Source: Picocystis sp. L7
Lineage: Eukaryota > Chlorophyta > Picocystophyceae > Picocystales > Picocystaceae
Assembly (NCBI GenBank): GCA_020975725.1
Contig: QXJR01000012.1
Coordinates: 62,001 to 126,000, forward strand
Length of the DNA stretch: 64,000 nucleotides
Direction of reading: 5' to 3'
The position numbers and the translations under genes were made by a program. Each line of letters starts with the position of its first letter. The stretch's first letter is position 1. Below the pieces are notes generated by a model. It did not search any database. It saw only the letters and a program-made list of their open reading frames with translations, and was not told where the DNA came from. Of the stretch, positions 49,101 through 57,510 are shown one piece after another.

Positions 49101-51704
49101 ATCCAACCCAGTGCTACCTTGCAAGACTGATATGTGAGCAGATTCAAGGGATGCTGAATATGAAGGAGCATCTTTCCCATCTATATTTGCCTCATTGTTG
49201 ACAAAAACTTTCAGAGACTGCACACTAAAGAGTAGCTCAAAATGCGAGCCGCTTGGCCGGCGTAAGGGCACTGTGCTTGAGGTGGTGCTTTCTTTGAAAG
49301 GAAGATGTTGGTTGTCTCGGGCTGCATTGTCTAGGAGAGGGCTATCGCTGACCATTTCCTCTCTCTTCCTGTTTGCAGAGGTCTTCGCCGGTATTACATC
49401 TGCGATTAAGGCAACCACCCAAGAAAAATTCCTGGGGGACACTTCCAATACAATGCAATTAGCAGATACAAACATGCAACCAACGTGAGTTCCAGGAGCC
49501 CTAGGGTGAAGATCTGCAAAGATACCATGCTGATAGTAAACATTTTTCAAGCCTAAAACACAATATTTCTGTCCTGCTCCCAAACTCTTCATGGAGGACA
49601 CATGTATATCAGTCTTGGCAAGTATTTCCAGGCTGGTCTGCACTGTGCACGTTTCCTTTTGATAGACTTTCCTGTAAACCAGCGAAACTTCGAGGGGTAA
49701 GCAAACAAGCTGCAAGATCCCCACTGATTCCCTACGTTTTCCACTATCAGCGACCACAATGTCGACTTTCAGGCCTTGAAGGGAGGCTTTGATATGTGGC
49801 AAGTGATTCATGGGCGCAGCAATCTGGCACAGCTGCCTATTCACCATTGACTCAAGGACACTCTGTTCCAGAGTTGTGTGGAGACCTTTGCCATCTTGTC
49901 TCTTCCTAACAAGCGACAAAACAAAGTCCATCACCTCCCATAGCAAGCCAGGAAACAGTTCAACATCTAACTCCGCGATTCTGCATTCCAAAGTATTGGC
50001 TGGTGAAATGACCCAATCAACTTTCAAAAATTGGGGGTCAGTAAGGCTTGAAACAACCTGCGCCAGTCCCCTGCAGTTGATGCAAAGTCCGCAAATTGCG
50101 CTTCCCATGCTGATTTTTTCCCCGAGATTCAAACTGTAATCTATCGAAAAGAGGATCAATTCGCTGGCCGGAGCATCCATATCGTTCATGCCAGCAGTAA
50201 TCGTAATGTTTGGGCAGTGAGCACTGAGCTCCAAAACTTCAACTGGAAGAACCTTTGTTGCCTTGCGGACTCTACGTGACACCAATGACTCTGCCACCAT
50301 GGCAATCTTCTCCATTGGCAAATTTCTGCTCCTAAAGTATCTCTGCAAACGCATGGTGAATGGGGGGGATACTGCACGAATATGTGCGTACATCCGAAAA
50401 TGGGCTATCTCCTCCAGAGTTAGAGAATCCTCCATCGTAGCAAGTTTTTCGTTGACAGAACCAAGGAGTCTTCGAACAAAACCAGAGTGTCTTGCCCGCA
50501 TGTAGAGATTCATGTATTCTATCCGTTTCCTACGTCTGATCACCAGATCATCCAGGCCAACCTGCTTTCTTCTGTATTTACCCAATTCATGACAGACCAT
50601 GCAAAAAGCGTACTTCCACCACGTGCGAGGAGCGTATTTGACACTTGATTGTGGCCTGAAGCGGTAGTAAACGGAAGATTTGTTTATCCTGATGATGAAA
50701 GCGATCAGGTCAGCCAAGTCCGACACCTGCTCTGCTTCCAGTTCCACCGATAGAGACTTGATGTTGACCTCGACTTTCACCAGAGGACTCTTCTTATTGA
50801 AACTGGAATGGCATTGAGGAGGTTCAAGCACAGCTGCAGTGAGCCACCACTGCCGTATGATCCTTGTGTGTCTACTGCTTCCATGCTCTACTGAAAACAA
50901 ATTGAGACCATACACTGACAAACAAAACTTGTGCTGTTCTCCCCATCTGGGTTGAATCCCATTCCAAACCTCAAGCGCTTTGACTGTCCTGCTGGGGGCT
51001 CCACAGACAACACTGTGCAATGTAGCACAGAAGGACTTTCCTTTGTTGGTCACCAAGTTTTTCGGTCTCACGTAGGAAAATGACACGTCCTCTATATGTA
51101 CACTTACTAGATCATATGCTATTCCTAATCCCTTTCGAATGATTCCCTTCAACCACGGCCTGATCTTCCCTCCTGTAGCTTCCCACGGGTCATGGTTCCA
51201 AAGTATGCGGTCCCAGTATTCCAAGAGCTTACGGCGCTGTTTCGCTTCGTCTCGTTTCTGCTTGGCGTCGAATTTCCTCGCATCGATAGGTAGAGGTTCA
51301 TCTCGTTCGGCGATGGAAGCGTGCAAGCCACGCACGAAGACGTGCAGGTGTGGCTTGCCGATCCACCACCTTGGCCATTGGATCTCCAAGCCAGCCTCGC
51401 TCACTTGCAGGTTCGTTCCCTCGAAGTACGTCAGGTATGGATCTAAGAAACCTTCTGGCATCGACAAGCAAGACACTTTGAGTCCAGAAAAGTGCACCGT
51501 GAGCGTCGCGCGCTTCCCACTTGCGTCGGGTTCGAACGGATTCCTTCCGAAAGCATCGCGTGAAGCGCGGTCCAGGAGCTGCACGAGGCCGCGTTTCGCG
51601 GCTTGAAAGGCGAATCGCACCGCCAGCCATGCGAACACGCACGAAAAAAGGACGAGAGACGTCCATGCGGCCGTCTCCGGCTCGAAAAACGCGTGCATCG
51701 CCAT
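40170..51704 (-). CDS. VPS13-type bridge-like lipid transfer protein
   Basis: A single uninterrupted frame of 3844 residues. VPS13 proteins form a long hydrophobic groove that moves lipids between membranes at contact sites. Seen here: a hydrophobic helix near 13-32 (WTSLVLFSCVFAWLAVRFAF); a chorein-type N-terminal region; the family motif RFRPQSSVKYAPRTWWKYAF near 338-358, then RRRKRIEYMNLYMRA; a long beta-rich middle; VAB/SHR-BD repeats (TLIDNRSGHNLLF near 2280, YSLDNRSGMDIEVV, PPYIVENTCEKV); a C2 domain near 2815-2925 (MRVTLVAAEGLQLRSKSF); the C-terminal PFNGVVRYGPLGFFAGLLTG near 3550; and a PH-like domain near 3656-3715. C2 plus PH is the plant VPS13 layout. The N-terminal membrane segment is unlike classical VPS13 and recalls BLTP1/BLTP2-type anchors. 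No intron in 11.5 kb. Confidence 0.92.
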   Translation of the reverse strand: MAMHAFFEPETAAWTSLVLFSCVFAWLAVRFAFQAAKRGLVQLLDRASRDAFGRNPFEPDASGKRATLTVHFSGLKVSCLSMPEGFLDPYLTYFEGTNLQVSEAGLEIQWPRWWIGKPHLHVFVRGLHASIAERDEPLPIDARKFDAKQKRDEAKQRRKLLEYWDRILWNHDPWEATGGKIRPWLKGIIRKGLGIAYDLVSVHIEDVSFSYVRPKNLVTNKGKSFCATLHSVVCGAPSRTVKALEVWNGIQPRWGEQHKFCLSVYGLNLFSVEHGSSRHTRIIRQWWLTAAVLEPPQCHSSFNKKSPLVKVEVNIKSLSVELEAEQVSDLADLIAFIIRINKSSVYYRFRPQSSVKYAPRTWWKYAFCMVCHELGKYRRKQVGLDDLVIRRRKRIEYMNLYMRARHSGFVRRLLGSVNEKLATMEDSLTLEEIAHFRMYAHIRAVSPPFTMRLQRYFRSRNLPMEKIAMVAESLVSRRVRKATKVLPVEVLELSAHCPNITITAGMNDMDAPASELILFSIDYSLNLGEKISMGSAICGLCINCRGLAQVVSSLTDPQFLKVDWVISPANTLECRIAELDVELFPGLLWEVMDFVLSLVRKRQDGKGLHTTLEQSVLESMVNRQLCQIAAPMNHLPHIKASLQGLKVDIVVADSGKRRESVGILQLVCLPLEVSLVYRKVYQKETCTVQTSLEILAKTDIHVSSMKSLGAGQKYCVLGLKNVYYQHGIFADLHPRAPGTHVGCMFVSANCIVLEVSPRNFSWVVALIADVIPAKTSANRKREEMVSDSPLLDNAARDNQHLPFKESTTSSTVPLRRPSGSHFELLFSVQSLKVFVNNEANIDGKDAPSYSASLESAHISVLQGSTGLDLDCQLGYLALNAKNEPSERRLVPLLTAGTQGRGQPSRFRQLAMHFLWQRRWNILKLLSTPTIKLMLATRDGSTKLDCQTNDLHLSLWPEVGGGLASDILRYLENVQVTLRRHGHWQMVRPTEGKHSNGPGSTLQVSKPQSSNELLPETQICVSIANLQCVIQSTYGAPVARVTAYDSKMLLALKKKSTTIGVEVDNLLLREEGSSSMRRFVFQLSSAAKPLTLALCVDEDKPLWMKIDLDQPRMHLAASFIKDAVATGNLVAESVMSALQNSAFIASHKASKNVPSPQPVMDIFIEGAVIIMGSPDKSGPCISVAIPQASLSMPHTCSDEQPCKSYGGESSSGLMSLVLDDFSISVHAQDSQHKLIRPTRIGAVLQQSPESGRAATKMLVDLSLLDISVNEMVLGSALCILSETLSEKQSVHLNQGNASKPSLDNHAALIEEQLSFGLPPWEDLQFEMKLFLRELRLQLVSIERAQEVILLSIHRIAFGVCVSILNNTFISCSMEKLEVCDCSSHGEQKVVPLVRYPYIGLSESKRILSLSCVVLHNGTAAVEIKLSSGLLLWPHASDLTLVDNLLSLFSSVGSQGQHSVESTSNASNTQPNVYINAILEEHRFLVPTSPFQCENWESTGLGIDIGKCRVATFVRKSEIVVRVDAADFCVGLQVSDVWDDIIQPFVFSLELMQAIKMLTIDPDSIFRKDMHLLGYINDASAVDENYTQTVTSMAVNCGDITIHARFSHLPFLLSIEEQVLGLVAEAPKVFQRNGVGQPKTADKTEEALTNYNFHVEAKVKKIEVQLIEDRHEHSNAQALSLLVNSLKLSFLSAVDIEEAVDHGISLSATIALKRNDPFQGELYPFVEPWPVEFHLEQSRDTYKHSIVKAWVHSEEKVSVILSKSLLLCVGDAMAYVKEILDANVDGKVKQAAFIPQSLRVNYHDDPFAGENKYVIQNLTGLRLWYWTDDPKLVYNLAPGKPEKLKVLPARLVVSIRNPLANQYSEQVEAKGISIRFEGNWLPVKNIVVSHVSRQLLYLEAPGKNASLPFVIEVAVVGRTKIISIHSCLWLQNRTDRTLHFRCLSTQSKNLVPYGVLSQSEVPNKFEVGPLHPGQGVYLPIFASVGGELLSRVEGCQFCPRDAIVLGDPEHMESQEGTLSCISARYGTDSSLLYLSMQVNHRNQLEPNQPSFFYSGPSSLTVSDSPIETELSFLPPLIAANGLPYPIKITLTERHGKEYTGSPLGLGNFVEAVRNSDERLDDMKQMSDVTVRDDIHQGEPETSPAPAETLGGSAKSSFTIAPGQAFPLYTSLCKDLYIQVAMYGYLSQDCVINYSRKHSQNKKLPGKVHLTKRHRKTLSGSTSTVDSAELSGSISPPNSPRAAHRPSSEERAIPTLQSIKNIRLELQNQVAGLRSSSRQICLFVSTLIDNRSGHNLLFKQTGVFGGSFTVPASHPGDSNDCFLEPGPFLYDDKKDIMFQVPGSGCSEWSQALNVRKIGARDPVRIKGKSIANTTERGMDGSSRKYVSTTFFYDSETDRVEVALEPCAPAPRVDTFQLTGLYEFTVQVRLLPSSHPQMFGSTRVLTIKSRYSLDNRSGMDIEVVQKGVPQELAFTVRHGQHMTFHWMDCSAPLQLLCRPIDSDCFWSGGLSIDVDEGFYGMSVARKGSQDKLILPVNITSTQHDSRVVFLPIQSTLPPYIVENTCEKVTICLWQAENQRQTSRVGDEPQFSQLDTFVRKVQASGLQSLEGGDDLHLCTVVPPKVRKAFAMHEPLKQHTVEVVGARPHAKERLYSFCPARKYDLDMVADHKPLVFPVEANEFDKDKFISRRVKSMKTMLSTELGKHVYASVSTVGHTRVLRFSDKKNQDAKDEEKSLHALMSRLKKVRHDLQLLSTFLGQVYYSNGTEDQLTLSGRWDTGISATSSSGSLQEAGEGKSLVGKGSQFSTHDRIDVPDSGPVGGNMRVTLVAAEGLQLRSKSFMSNAFVLITAGKQTQQSSVCVGTNSPVWNDSFLFSSVSSEDILLIEVFSKSREGNKFLGHVNITLSETLSGHPLEDKDFVLSRRDADEEVSGNIRLRFEWEVTPHSLLLVRLKATERTLTERLEILSLMRPISTSDWMNAMEERAKNEDHLMPYELGGVTIKLLEVQAGDTSVGVLESSGFATLAKVECNNEEVWAEISSERGTRATKRTFYLNNVPPAAAIRISFYEEGWLRKKLVGYTEIQCLHVQGNCPYYIWLPCKSPFHTLLEEVKVLVGVNWAPYEYTGDQQQFKISLAGLAATVLTPGVGELVNANMKDIDVIVQVRKHEVMVKGSVKSMQVDNQLLGAEEMILVRGSSLSTQLQSSLERQVEEGLVLAEEESLVSFEYTRTIPDRTEEQASRDLIPCFKRLSIKLQELDVAADQQFLQVTIAAFSTLPMDDLFQSKEWQERHARMISELTTPYDIAKVHGLDWETPADAVLSPPQNPFTILHDMDMAELVAMHGYSWTSSWMFLQSAVLGDIRVNVTLALSSSFLHMQKDKSRIQTFTFGRMAEKSGFQLVNLNNAHIYLRGIEFRNQLLGKQQLQEKLLRHYLFQGLTQIHKVLTGAGPSILQAPLSAVYCVGSLSSLMAEAYKGEKKKASVVPYVFFIGGTTGAQFCGALSRSLVGCMKLVSFSQSGALGDDETLQRYSKRTVYGRQAFYRGNRELVYGVLRGGYGLIMDPFNGVVRYGPLGFFAGLLTGAVGVVARPLGGCFECAGKTSQAVGFAALGKEGYFGNDTRRVRPPGQFSVSESVPDAAQLLEWKRTLGIFLPRADSDQVKDVIYVQPSVVVLVTDHRIVYMQKYMRRGVVRNWKLRWHIPLHHVMKIQGNGLKLRVDITRRSHSLLLCGMSYLKSYPIDCATTSKFRSLVVRLNRHALPEDSDHVGLEGSPWLEALAHNCEEVTLMHPLDTPLLEGPGTSVCEVEDVPSNVPVPAPSSIPAAGGGATDGEREDPSDAAEEIAPAPPLTL

Positions 51705-54700
51705 GGCCGACGCGGTGGTCCGTGCACGTGCGCACTCGACGTTCGCCAGGCAATTTCACCCCCCTTACCTCGTTATACTGAGCTTTTCTGTTTAGGTATC
51801 AAAGGGGGGACTATTTCCCCGTGGTTCGGATCTTCGATCAGACCGGATTGCTGCTCGGTTGATTGGGAGATCGTGTTCCGATCGAAAGGAAATGGTGTCC
51901 CGGTGGATGGGGATCCGATCCGGGTTCGTTCGCCGATTCGAATCCAAGGGGATGGTTTCACGAAAGTACCATGTCGGACATTCTTCCGTCGCGGGTTGGA
52001 TCGTCACGTGTCCTCGTGAATCATGAGGATGTGCATCCAAGTGTACGCCACGGATTGAGACTTGGGCTCGTTCTTGGTGGGACGGATGCGGGTCTCCTGT
52101 TCTCGTGTGCGCCTATACCTCCCACGTGTTGGAGGTGGTTTGTGTGTCATTCTACTGCGGTCTTCAACGAGCTTTTCGCTCGAGTAAACCGTTTCGTGAG
52201 ATTCTACGATTGTAAAACGGTGGGAGATTCTCAAGATTGTTACTCGTGTCACACCCATGATCACCAATGCTACATTGACAACATATGTGCGGAACTCATC
52301 CATGAGGTGCATTTCTTACTCCCCCATCTTGAACCAACACTAAAAACCACCTCTCCTCGTTGAAATACCGATACTTGTATTGCTGAAGTTGCTCAAAGTC
52401 ATTCCTCAAAATGAATATTTCGTAGCAACCACCGAAGAAGATTACGAACCTTGCGAGCAATTTAGCTTTTATGTTTTGCTAATGCATGGAGACCCTTAGT
52501 TCGAGTTTGTGGAAATATCGCATCCTTTGAAGCGGGAACGAGCCATTTCTAAACTTCGTCCTTCTTCGACGTCTAGTTTGTGAAGAAGAAGAAGTCTAAA
52601 GCCTTTTAATCGAAATCGTCTGAAGTGGCTTCCCATTTCTTGACCCGTTTGCCTAAAAGTGCATCCACGTACATTGGACGTAGGCGTTCATTGCCCTTTC
52701 GACTACTCATGGTGTACTGCGTAGCCGAAAGGGCAAGTTCATGCCTTGGTCGGCCATGCATTGCCATTCCATCTTAAGAAGTTTCAATTATTCATTCGTT
52801 GTTTCGGTCGCCTTCACATGCCAGTGCTTTACGGTACTTTTCTACATTTTCAGCAGCTTCCCCAACGCCTTTTTTCTCGAGGACGCATCGCAATTTCCAC
52901 AAGCGTCACCCCCGATGCGAGGTATTTGAAGCGGTAGCAATCGCACTCGGTTCGCACCACAGTCATGGTGATGGAAGGGCTCAAGGATTCGCAACTTTCT
53001 TCTTGCGTTGTGTGATGATCGGTGGACGGGTTGTCACCCTCCTCCGAAGTAAAAAATTCTAGGTGCTAGAAGGAGAGTCATAGGAGGTGGCGGAGGATAG
53101 AAGCTCGTCTTTTCAAAGAGGAGGGCAATCGATGGAAGCGGATCGGAACCCCGGTGGACGTTCCTATCCGCTGCTTTGCTTGGCTCGAGCACGGACAGGG
53201 CAAAGGAAGTTGACTTGGAGTACTCGAGCCTGTAAATTGTATTCGACTTTGTGCTTTGATCGCTTGCACTTTCCCTCGGCACGTACAAATCTTGGGAACC
53301 GTTCGTTATCTACGGAATCCCCATTCTAGAAGGTTTCTCCACCATTCTTGCTCGTGGGCTAAGACGCTTCCCCGTGCATACTTGAAGTAACACGAGTTCT
53401 AATTTGAGCAGAGGATTCGTTGTCCGCTTAGAAAGCTTCGACCCATGTAACAATACGTTGCCAACCAAGGTGCAAGAACCGGGGGCGAGTACTAAGGATG
53501 ATGATCCGATCATCCCAACACGACAATGTCAAAAGATGAGACAGTGCTAGCTATTGACAAATGAATGACCAAAAATTATGGCACGGTAGTTCAAATCAAG
53601 GATAGTCACCATAGACAACTCCACGCGATCAATCCAAGGCCTCAGAGTTCGCTCAACCATAAAACGCGCATGACTCGTTCCTTGTAATGATATTGCCAAC
53701 TTTGTTTGAACCCTAACGTGCTACTTCCTCTTGACGGACTCCTCGAACGTAGGCATTGCTTCATCATAGAAAGAATCTGCAATTGTTCCTTTTACCATAA
53801 GACGGGTCCAAGGTCGCGAACTAGGAGACTTCATTGCAAGATTCACAAACACATGCAATTCGTGAAACATATATCATAAAAGTCGTGGGATTGTGGGTAT
53901 TGCCTTGCACAAGATTGCTCTTTGTACCACCTTGTACGTCTATGAGGGCCTACGAGGCACTCCGGGACCATGGACTCAAGGGGACCTAAGCTCGGGCAAT
54001 CTTGCATAGCTAGTACTCCATGCAAGAAGATGGCAACCGTCCTAAAGGTGACACATACATGCGTTTGAGTAGCGAGAGCCACTCTTGGCATGACCCATCG
54101 AATAGAACGGTTGGGATAGATTGCTTGAATTATTCATTGCGAATAAGCATGGATTGAAAGTAAAAATCACAAGCCTGACGCTATCTCAAAATGCTCTCGT
54201 AGTTGAAAGTCGATTGCAATGCAATATTGCAGCGGGCACATATTGCTGAAATACGCACGATGAATGGGACATGATGGAAAGTTGAATGTTTGTAAGACGT
54301 TGATTTGTCATTGAGGGAGACGGATGGGGCGTTTAAGAATCTGTCATCCAAGTTGTAGTGCGATATCGATTGATGGAGCCCACATCATCATGTCAAGGTA
54401 TGGTTTCAAAAACAGACATAGACCGTGACGCCCCTCCATGGCAAACATAGGAGGGCAACCACAGCAGATACACCCAAGGCGAAGAATTGATTAGCTAGAA
54501 GATTCGAAATTCATTCATTTCACGTCCAATTCCAAGATCCGAAGGAAAGGAGTGATGGATGTGGTACCAAGTTTTGAGGGCAGACATTACAAGGTGGCAC
54601 GGAACGACACACTCTATCCGTGACAAACTGATGGACACTGCCGTGGGGCAACCGTAGGTTCTTGCTTTGGCCGGGAAGCCGTTTCTGGAGCTCAAGCACT

Positions 54701-55084
54701 AGAGCAAAGCAACAAAACTGGACATTCCGTGATCTATGGCACGAAGTCCGAAAATTACAAGTTCTGCATGCTCCTCTGGTAGTGTATAGGTGACATCCGA
54801 GATGGCTCATACATACATGCAAATGCGGGAACCACAAGGTAAGGACCAACGCTACTACCCCCGCTGAATTATTATCTTTCAATGTGGATGTGCCTCAACA
54901 AGGTGTAAAACAAGGGACACATCGGCTGCTGATGTCTCACTGGGGAAGTTCTTGGACGCAAGCTCTACAATATCCACCATGATGCAGAAAGTTATCACCC
55001 AGGTGAGGGAGGAAAAATCAAAATGCGATACACTGCATGTCTCTTTCTGTTTGGAAAGTCCCTCTTCTGTTTTTCGTTCTTCTC
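51705..55084. other. AT-richer island without recognisable genes
   Basis: 3.4 kb. The first 260 bases are ordinary promoter-like sequence (CAAAGGGGGGAC near 51797, GGATCCG words). From about 52.1 to 54.9 kb the sequence is visibly poorer in G+C than the rest of the window and dense in stops in all frames, with no codon-like periodicity that I can see. No gene, tRNA or rRNA is recognised. About 54880-55084 is the 3' flank of the Ycf49-like gene. Confidence 0.55.
52370..54870 (-). mobile_element. Possible decayed retroelement fossil (weak)
   Basis: A heavily decayed stretch. On the minus strand around 53.8-54.1 kb a short segment resembles, loosely, the linker after the integrase core of Copia-type LTR elements (LGPLESMVPECLVGP followed by a basic stretch). 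No terminal repeats, target duplication or intact domain were found, so family and ends are guesses. If it is an element it is old and thoroughly broken. Confidence 0.15.
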
Positions 55085-55921
55085 TTATTCTGAAGGCTCC
55101 TCTGCCCGTGGCAAGGATCGCTCGTACCACTTGAGCATGTTGAATCCAGTAGGAACGAATACCATTGCCATGGCAAGTCCCAGGCTGGGTTCGAAGGGCG
55201 CGTCGATCCACAGGCTCCCGTACTTGACTGCCGCGGCCCCCACAAAAGACACTGCCACCAACTTTCCTAGGAACATCAAGTCCGAGTCCTTCAACCACAT
55301 CTCGGCAAGGTTCTCAAATCCCGGCAGCACATAACCTTCTTTGTCCGCATTTTCACGGTCATGCATCCCTGTTCCCGACTGCGTCTCTCCTTCCGGTTCG
55401 GATTCACGCTGTCCTCCTTCTTCCTCTTCCTCTTCAAGTGCTTTGCTGATTCGATAGGCCGCGACGAAGAGCGTGGTGTTGCCAACGCAGGTGAGAAATG
55501 CTTGCAAGGCGACGAGCACTTCCAGCTGCGGCGCATTGTAGAAGAAATGATAGGTGCATGCACATATTCCCGACGCGTGCAGCGGCAGCATTCCCCAGGT
55601 GAGGCTTCTCCACACGGGTCTTTCGGTGGCGTACGAGTACTGCCACACCAGTCCCATGGCCACCAGCCATTCCACCAGGCTGGACACGTGGATGGCCCAC
55701 GTGGGCAAGGACAGCGCGTTCCACGGCTCCGCGTGCGTCGGTGTCCAGCTCCACGTCTGGGCGATTTCTGGCAAGGCTTCACGCTTCGTCCGACGGTCCA
55801 TCCCCCTGCCAATCCTCCTGCGTCGATTCCGTCCCGATGGGTATCTCCTCCTGTGTGCATTTGCACCAGAGGGACGAGGAACCATCGACGAAGCCGTCGC
55901 GAACGTCGTGGTTGCGCGCAT
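55085..55921 (-). CDS. Ycf49-like plastid membrane protein
   Basis: 278 residues from the ATG at 55921 (MRATTTFATASSMVPRPSGA), which gives a typical plastid transit peptide; an upstream in-frame ATG at 55954 is possible. The core matches the Ycf49/DUF2499 family known from cyanobacteria and plant plastids: LSLPTWAIHVSSLVEWLVAM, SLTWGMLPLHASGICACTYH, FFYN and LVALQAFLTCVGNTTLFVAAYR. Three hydrophobic helices are followed by a Glu-rich linker and a second part (FENLAEMWLKDSDLMFLGK, then FVGAAAVKYGSLWID) like the DUF3593 half found fused in plants. Location: probably thylakoid or plastid envelope; function not established. It is intronless. Confidence 0.88.
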   Translation of the reverse strand: MRATTTFATASSMVPRPSGANAHRRRYPSGRNRRRRIGRGMDRRTKREALPEIAQTWSWTPTHAEPWNALSLPTWAIHVSSLVEWLVAMGLVWQYSYATERPVWRSLTWGMLPLHASGICACTYHFFYNAPQLEVLVALQAFLTCVGNTTLFVAAYRISKALEEEEEEGGQRESEPEGETQSGTGMHDRENADKEGYVLPGFENLAEMWLKDSDLMFLGKLVAVSFVGAAAVKYGSLWIDAPFEPSLGLAMAMVFVPTGFNMLKWYERSLPRAEEPSE

Positions 55922-56238
55922 CGTCGTGCGGCACACGAAGATCTCCTCCGCCAATGCCCCCCTTTTGGGCGGATGATGGGGACGGTGAATGCCCCCCTTT
56001 CAGGAGCCGGGCAACGTCCACGTGTGCTCGTGCGCCCGGGGGAGGGGACCCTGTGCCGTGGAGGATCCTCCAGTTCAAACCAATGGATTCCTCGTCGGGA
56101 AGGGGCGCACATCGTGGGTGGGACCGGTCGAGGTTCCTCGACGGGCATCGGCTTCCTGAATTACAACGCTGGAAATCTTCCTTCAATTCGGGGTCGTTTC
56201 CGTCGAGTCGCGTCGAGGGATACCCGGTGGGTGTCGGT
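55922..56238. promoter_or_regulatory. Ycf49-like upstream region with G-run motifs
   Basis: Reverse complements of AAAAGGGGGGCATT (near 55954-55965) and TGAAAGGGGGGCATTC (55988-56003) lie just upstream of the Ycf49-like start, 30-80 bases away, i.e. in promoter position. Beyond that comes the 3' flank of the nucleoplasmin-LOTUS gene. Confidence 0.5.
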
Positions 56239-57510
56239 TCAGGGACTGGCCACACTCAAGCGTCCGCCATCATCACGAATGGTGGCCACTTCTGGGACGC
56301 TGTCAATCAGATCGCGAAGCTTGCGGAATCCTTCCACCTTGTAATCCAGCTTCTTGCCTACCGCCTGCTCGTACTCCTTCCCAAAGGCGGACATGTCGAT
56401 GGGCTTGCCCTTGGACTTCAAGGTCTTCTCAATGGAAGACTTCAATTCTGCGCTCGCGACCTTGGGACTCTTGCCCGGCGTGGCACCCGCGGCAGTTGGG
56501 GTCTTGGCCGGCGTGTTTGCTGGCGTTTGACCAGGACTCTTACCCGCTGTCTTTGCTGGAGTGGAGGCACCGGCCTTGGCCTTCTTGGCGGAAGGTTGGG
56601 GCGTCTCAGGAGCCGTGCGCTTGCTTCCTTTCGCAGCGGGTGACTTTTTGGGAGGGGCTTCTTCGTCTTCGCTGTCCTCTTCCGATTCTTCTTCCGAGGT
56701 GTCCATGTCGCTGAAATCCTTGCCTTCCACGCCTGCATCCTCTTCCTCTTCACTCTTCTCCTCCTCCTCTTCGCTTCCAGAATCGTACGCATCTACCGCC
56801 TGTTTGGTCTCCTTGGCAACCTTCTTCTGAGCCTCGTTCAGCATGGCTTTTTCAAACTTCTTCCCTGCTTTGGATTTTCCTGTCACGGGTGCCTCGTCCT
56901 CCTCTTCGCTGTCTTCCTCGTCTTCGCTCTCGCTGTCCTCCTCCACCTTTTCAGGCTGCTTTTTCCTTTTATTGTTGGCAGCTTTGGGTTCTTCCTCCTC
57001 TTCGCTCTCTTCTTCGCCGAGTTCGTCTTCGTCCTCGGAATCGTATTCGTCGAAGAGGGACATGTCTCGCAGCAGGGTCCTGTATCCCGTGACGCTCACC
57101 ACTCCCTTTCCGGAGTGGCTGAGCTCGAAGGTTTCGTCCACCACCACGTCCAAGGAAAACTGTTCGCATCGACCTGGTTCCAGCGTTCCCAGTGCGAACT
57201 TGGTCCCTGCCACTTCGATGTACAGCGTCGTGGATTTCCCTGGGCTTGACCCGGGTTCCAGCGCCACTTGGGTGATGTGCACGTACTCTTCTTCGGCGAT
57301 AGGAACCGTATCTTCGTCTTCGCTCCCGCTCTGTTCGTCGTTGATGGGTTCGCGCACCACGGACTTGGCTTCCACACGCACGCCTTTCCTCCCGACACCC
57401 TCTTGGGTCAGCGTCCGTTTTCGATCGCACGCGTCTTCCTACGCACGTCCTGGTCCTTCTTCTACCTCCCACGCACCCCAGAACATCGTCGCTTCGCCTG
57501 CAGACGCCAT
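56239..57510 (-). CDS. Nucleoplasmin-like domain protein with C-terminal LOTUS-like domain
   Basis: Two exons: 57510-57477 (MASAGEATMFWG) and 57383-56239. The 93-bp intron has donor GTGCGT and acceptor GGAAAG. The join gives MFWGVRVEAKSVV, the hallmark start of nucleoplasmin-fold domains in plant HD2-type proteins and FKBP-NPL proteins. The protein is 392 residues. The NPL core (YVHITQVALEPG, TLYIEVAGTKFALGTL, FSLDVVVDETFELSHSG) covers the first 120 residues. Long Glu/Ser/Asp tracts with basic patches follow to about 250, then a Lys/Pro/Thr tail with TPAKT repeats. The last 70 residues (KGKPIDMSAFGKEYEQAVGK, YKVEGFRKLRDLIDSVPEV) look like an OST-HTH/LOTUS winged helix, an RNA-binding fold. 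Likely a nuclear or nucleolar histone/RNA chaperone. The isolated first exon is inference, but well supported by homology. Confidence 0.8.
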
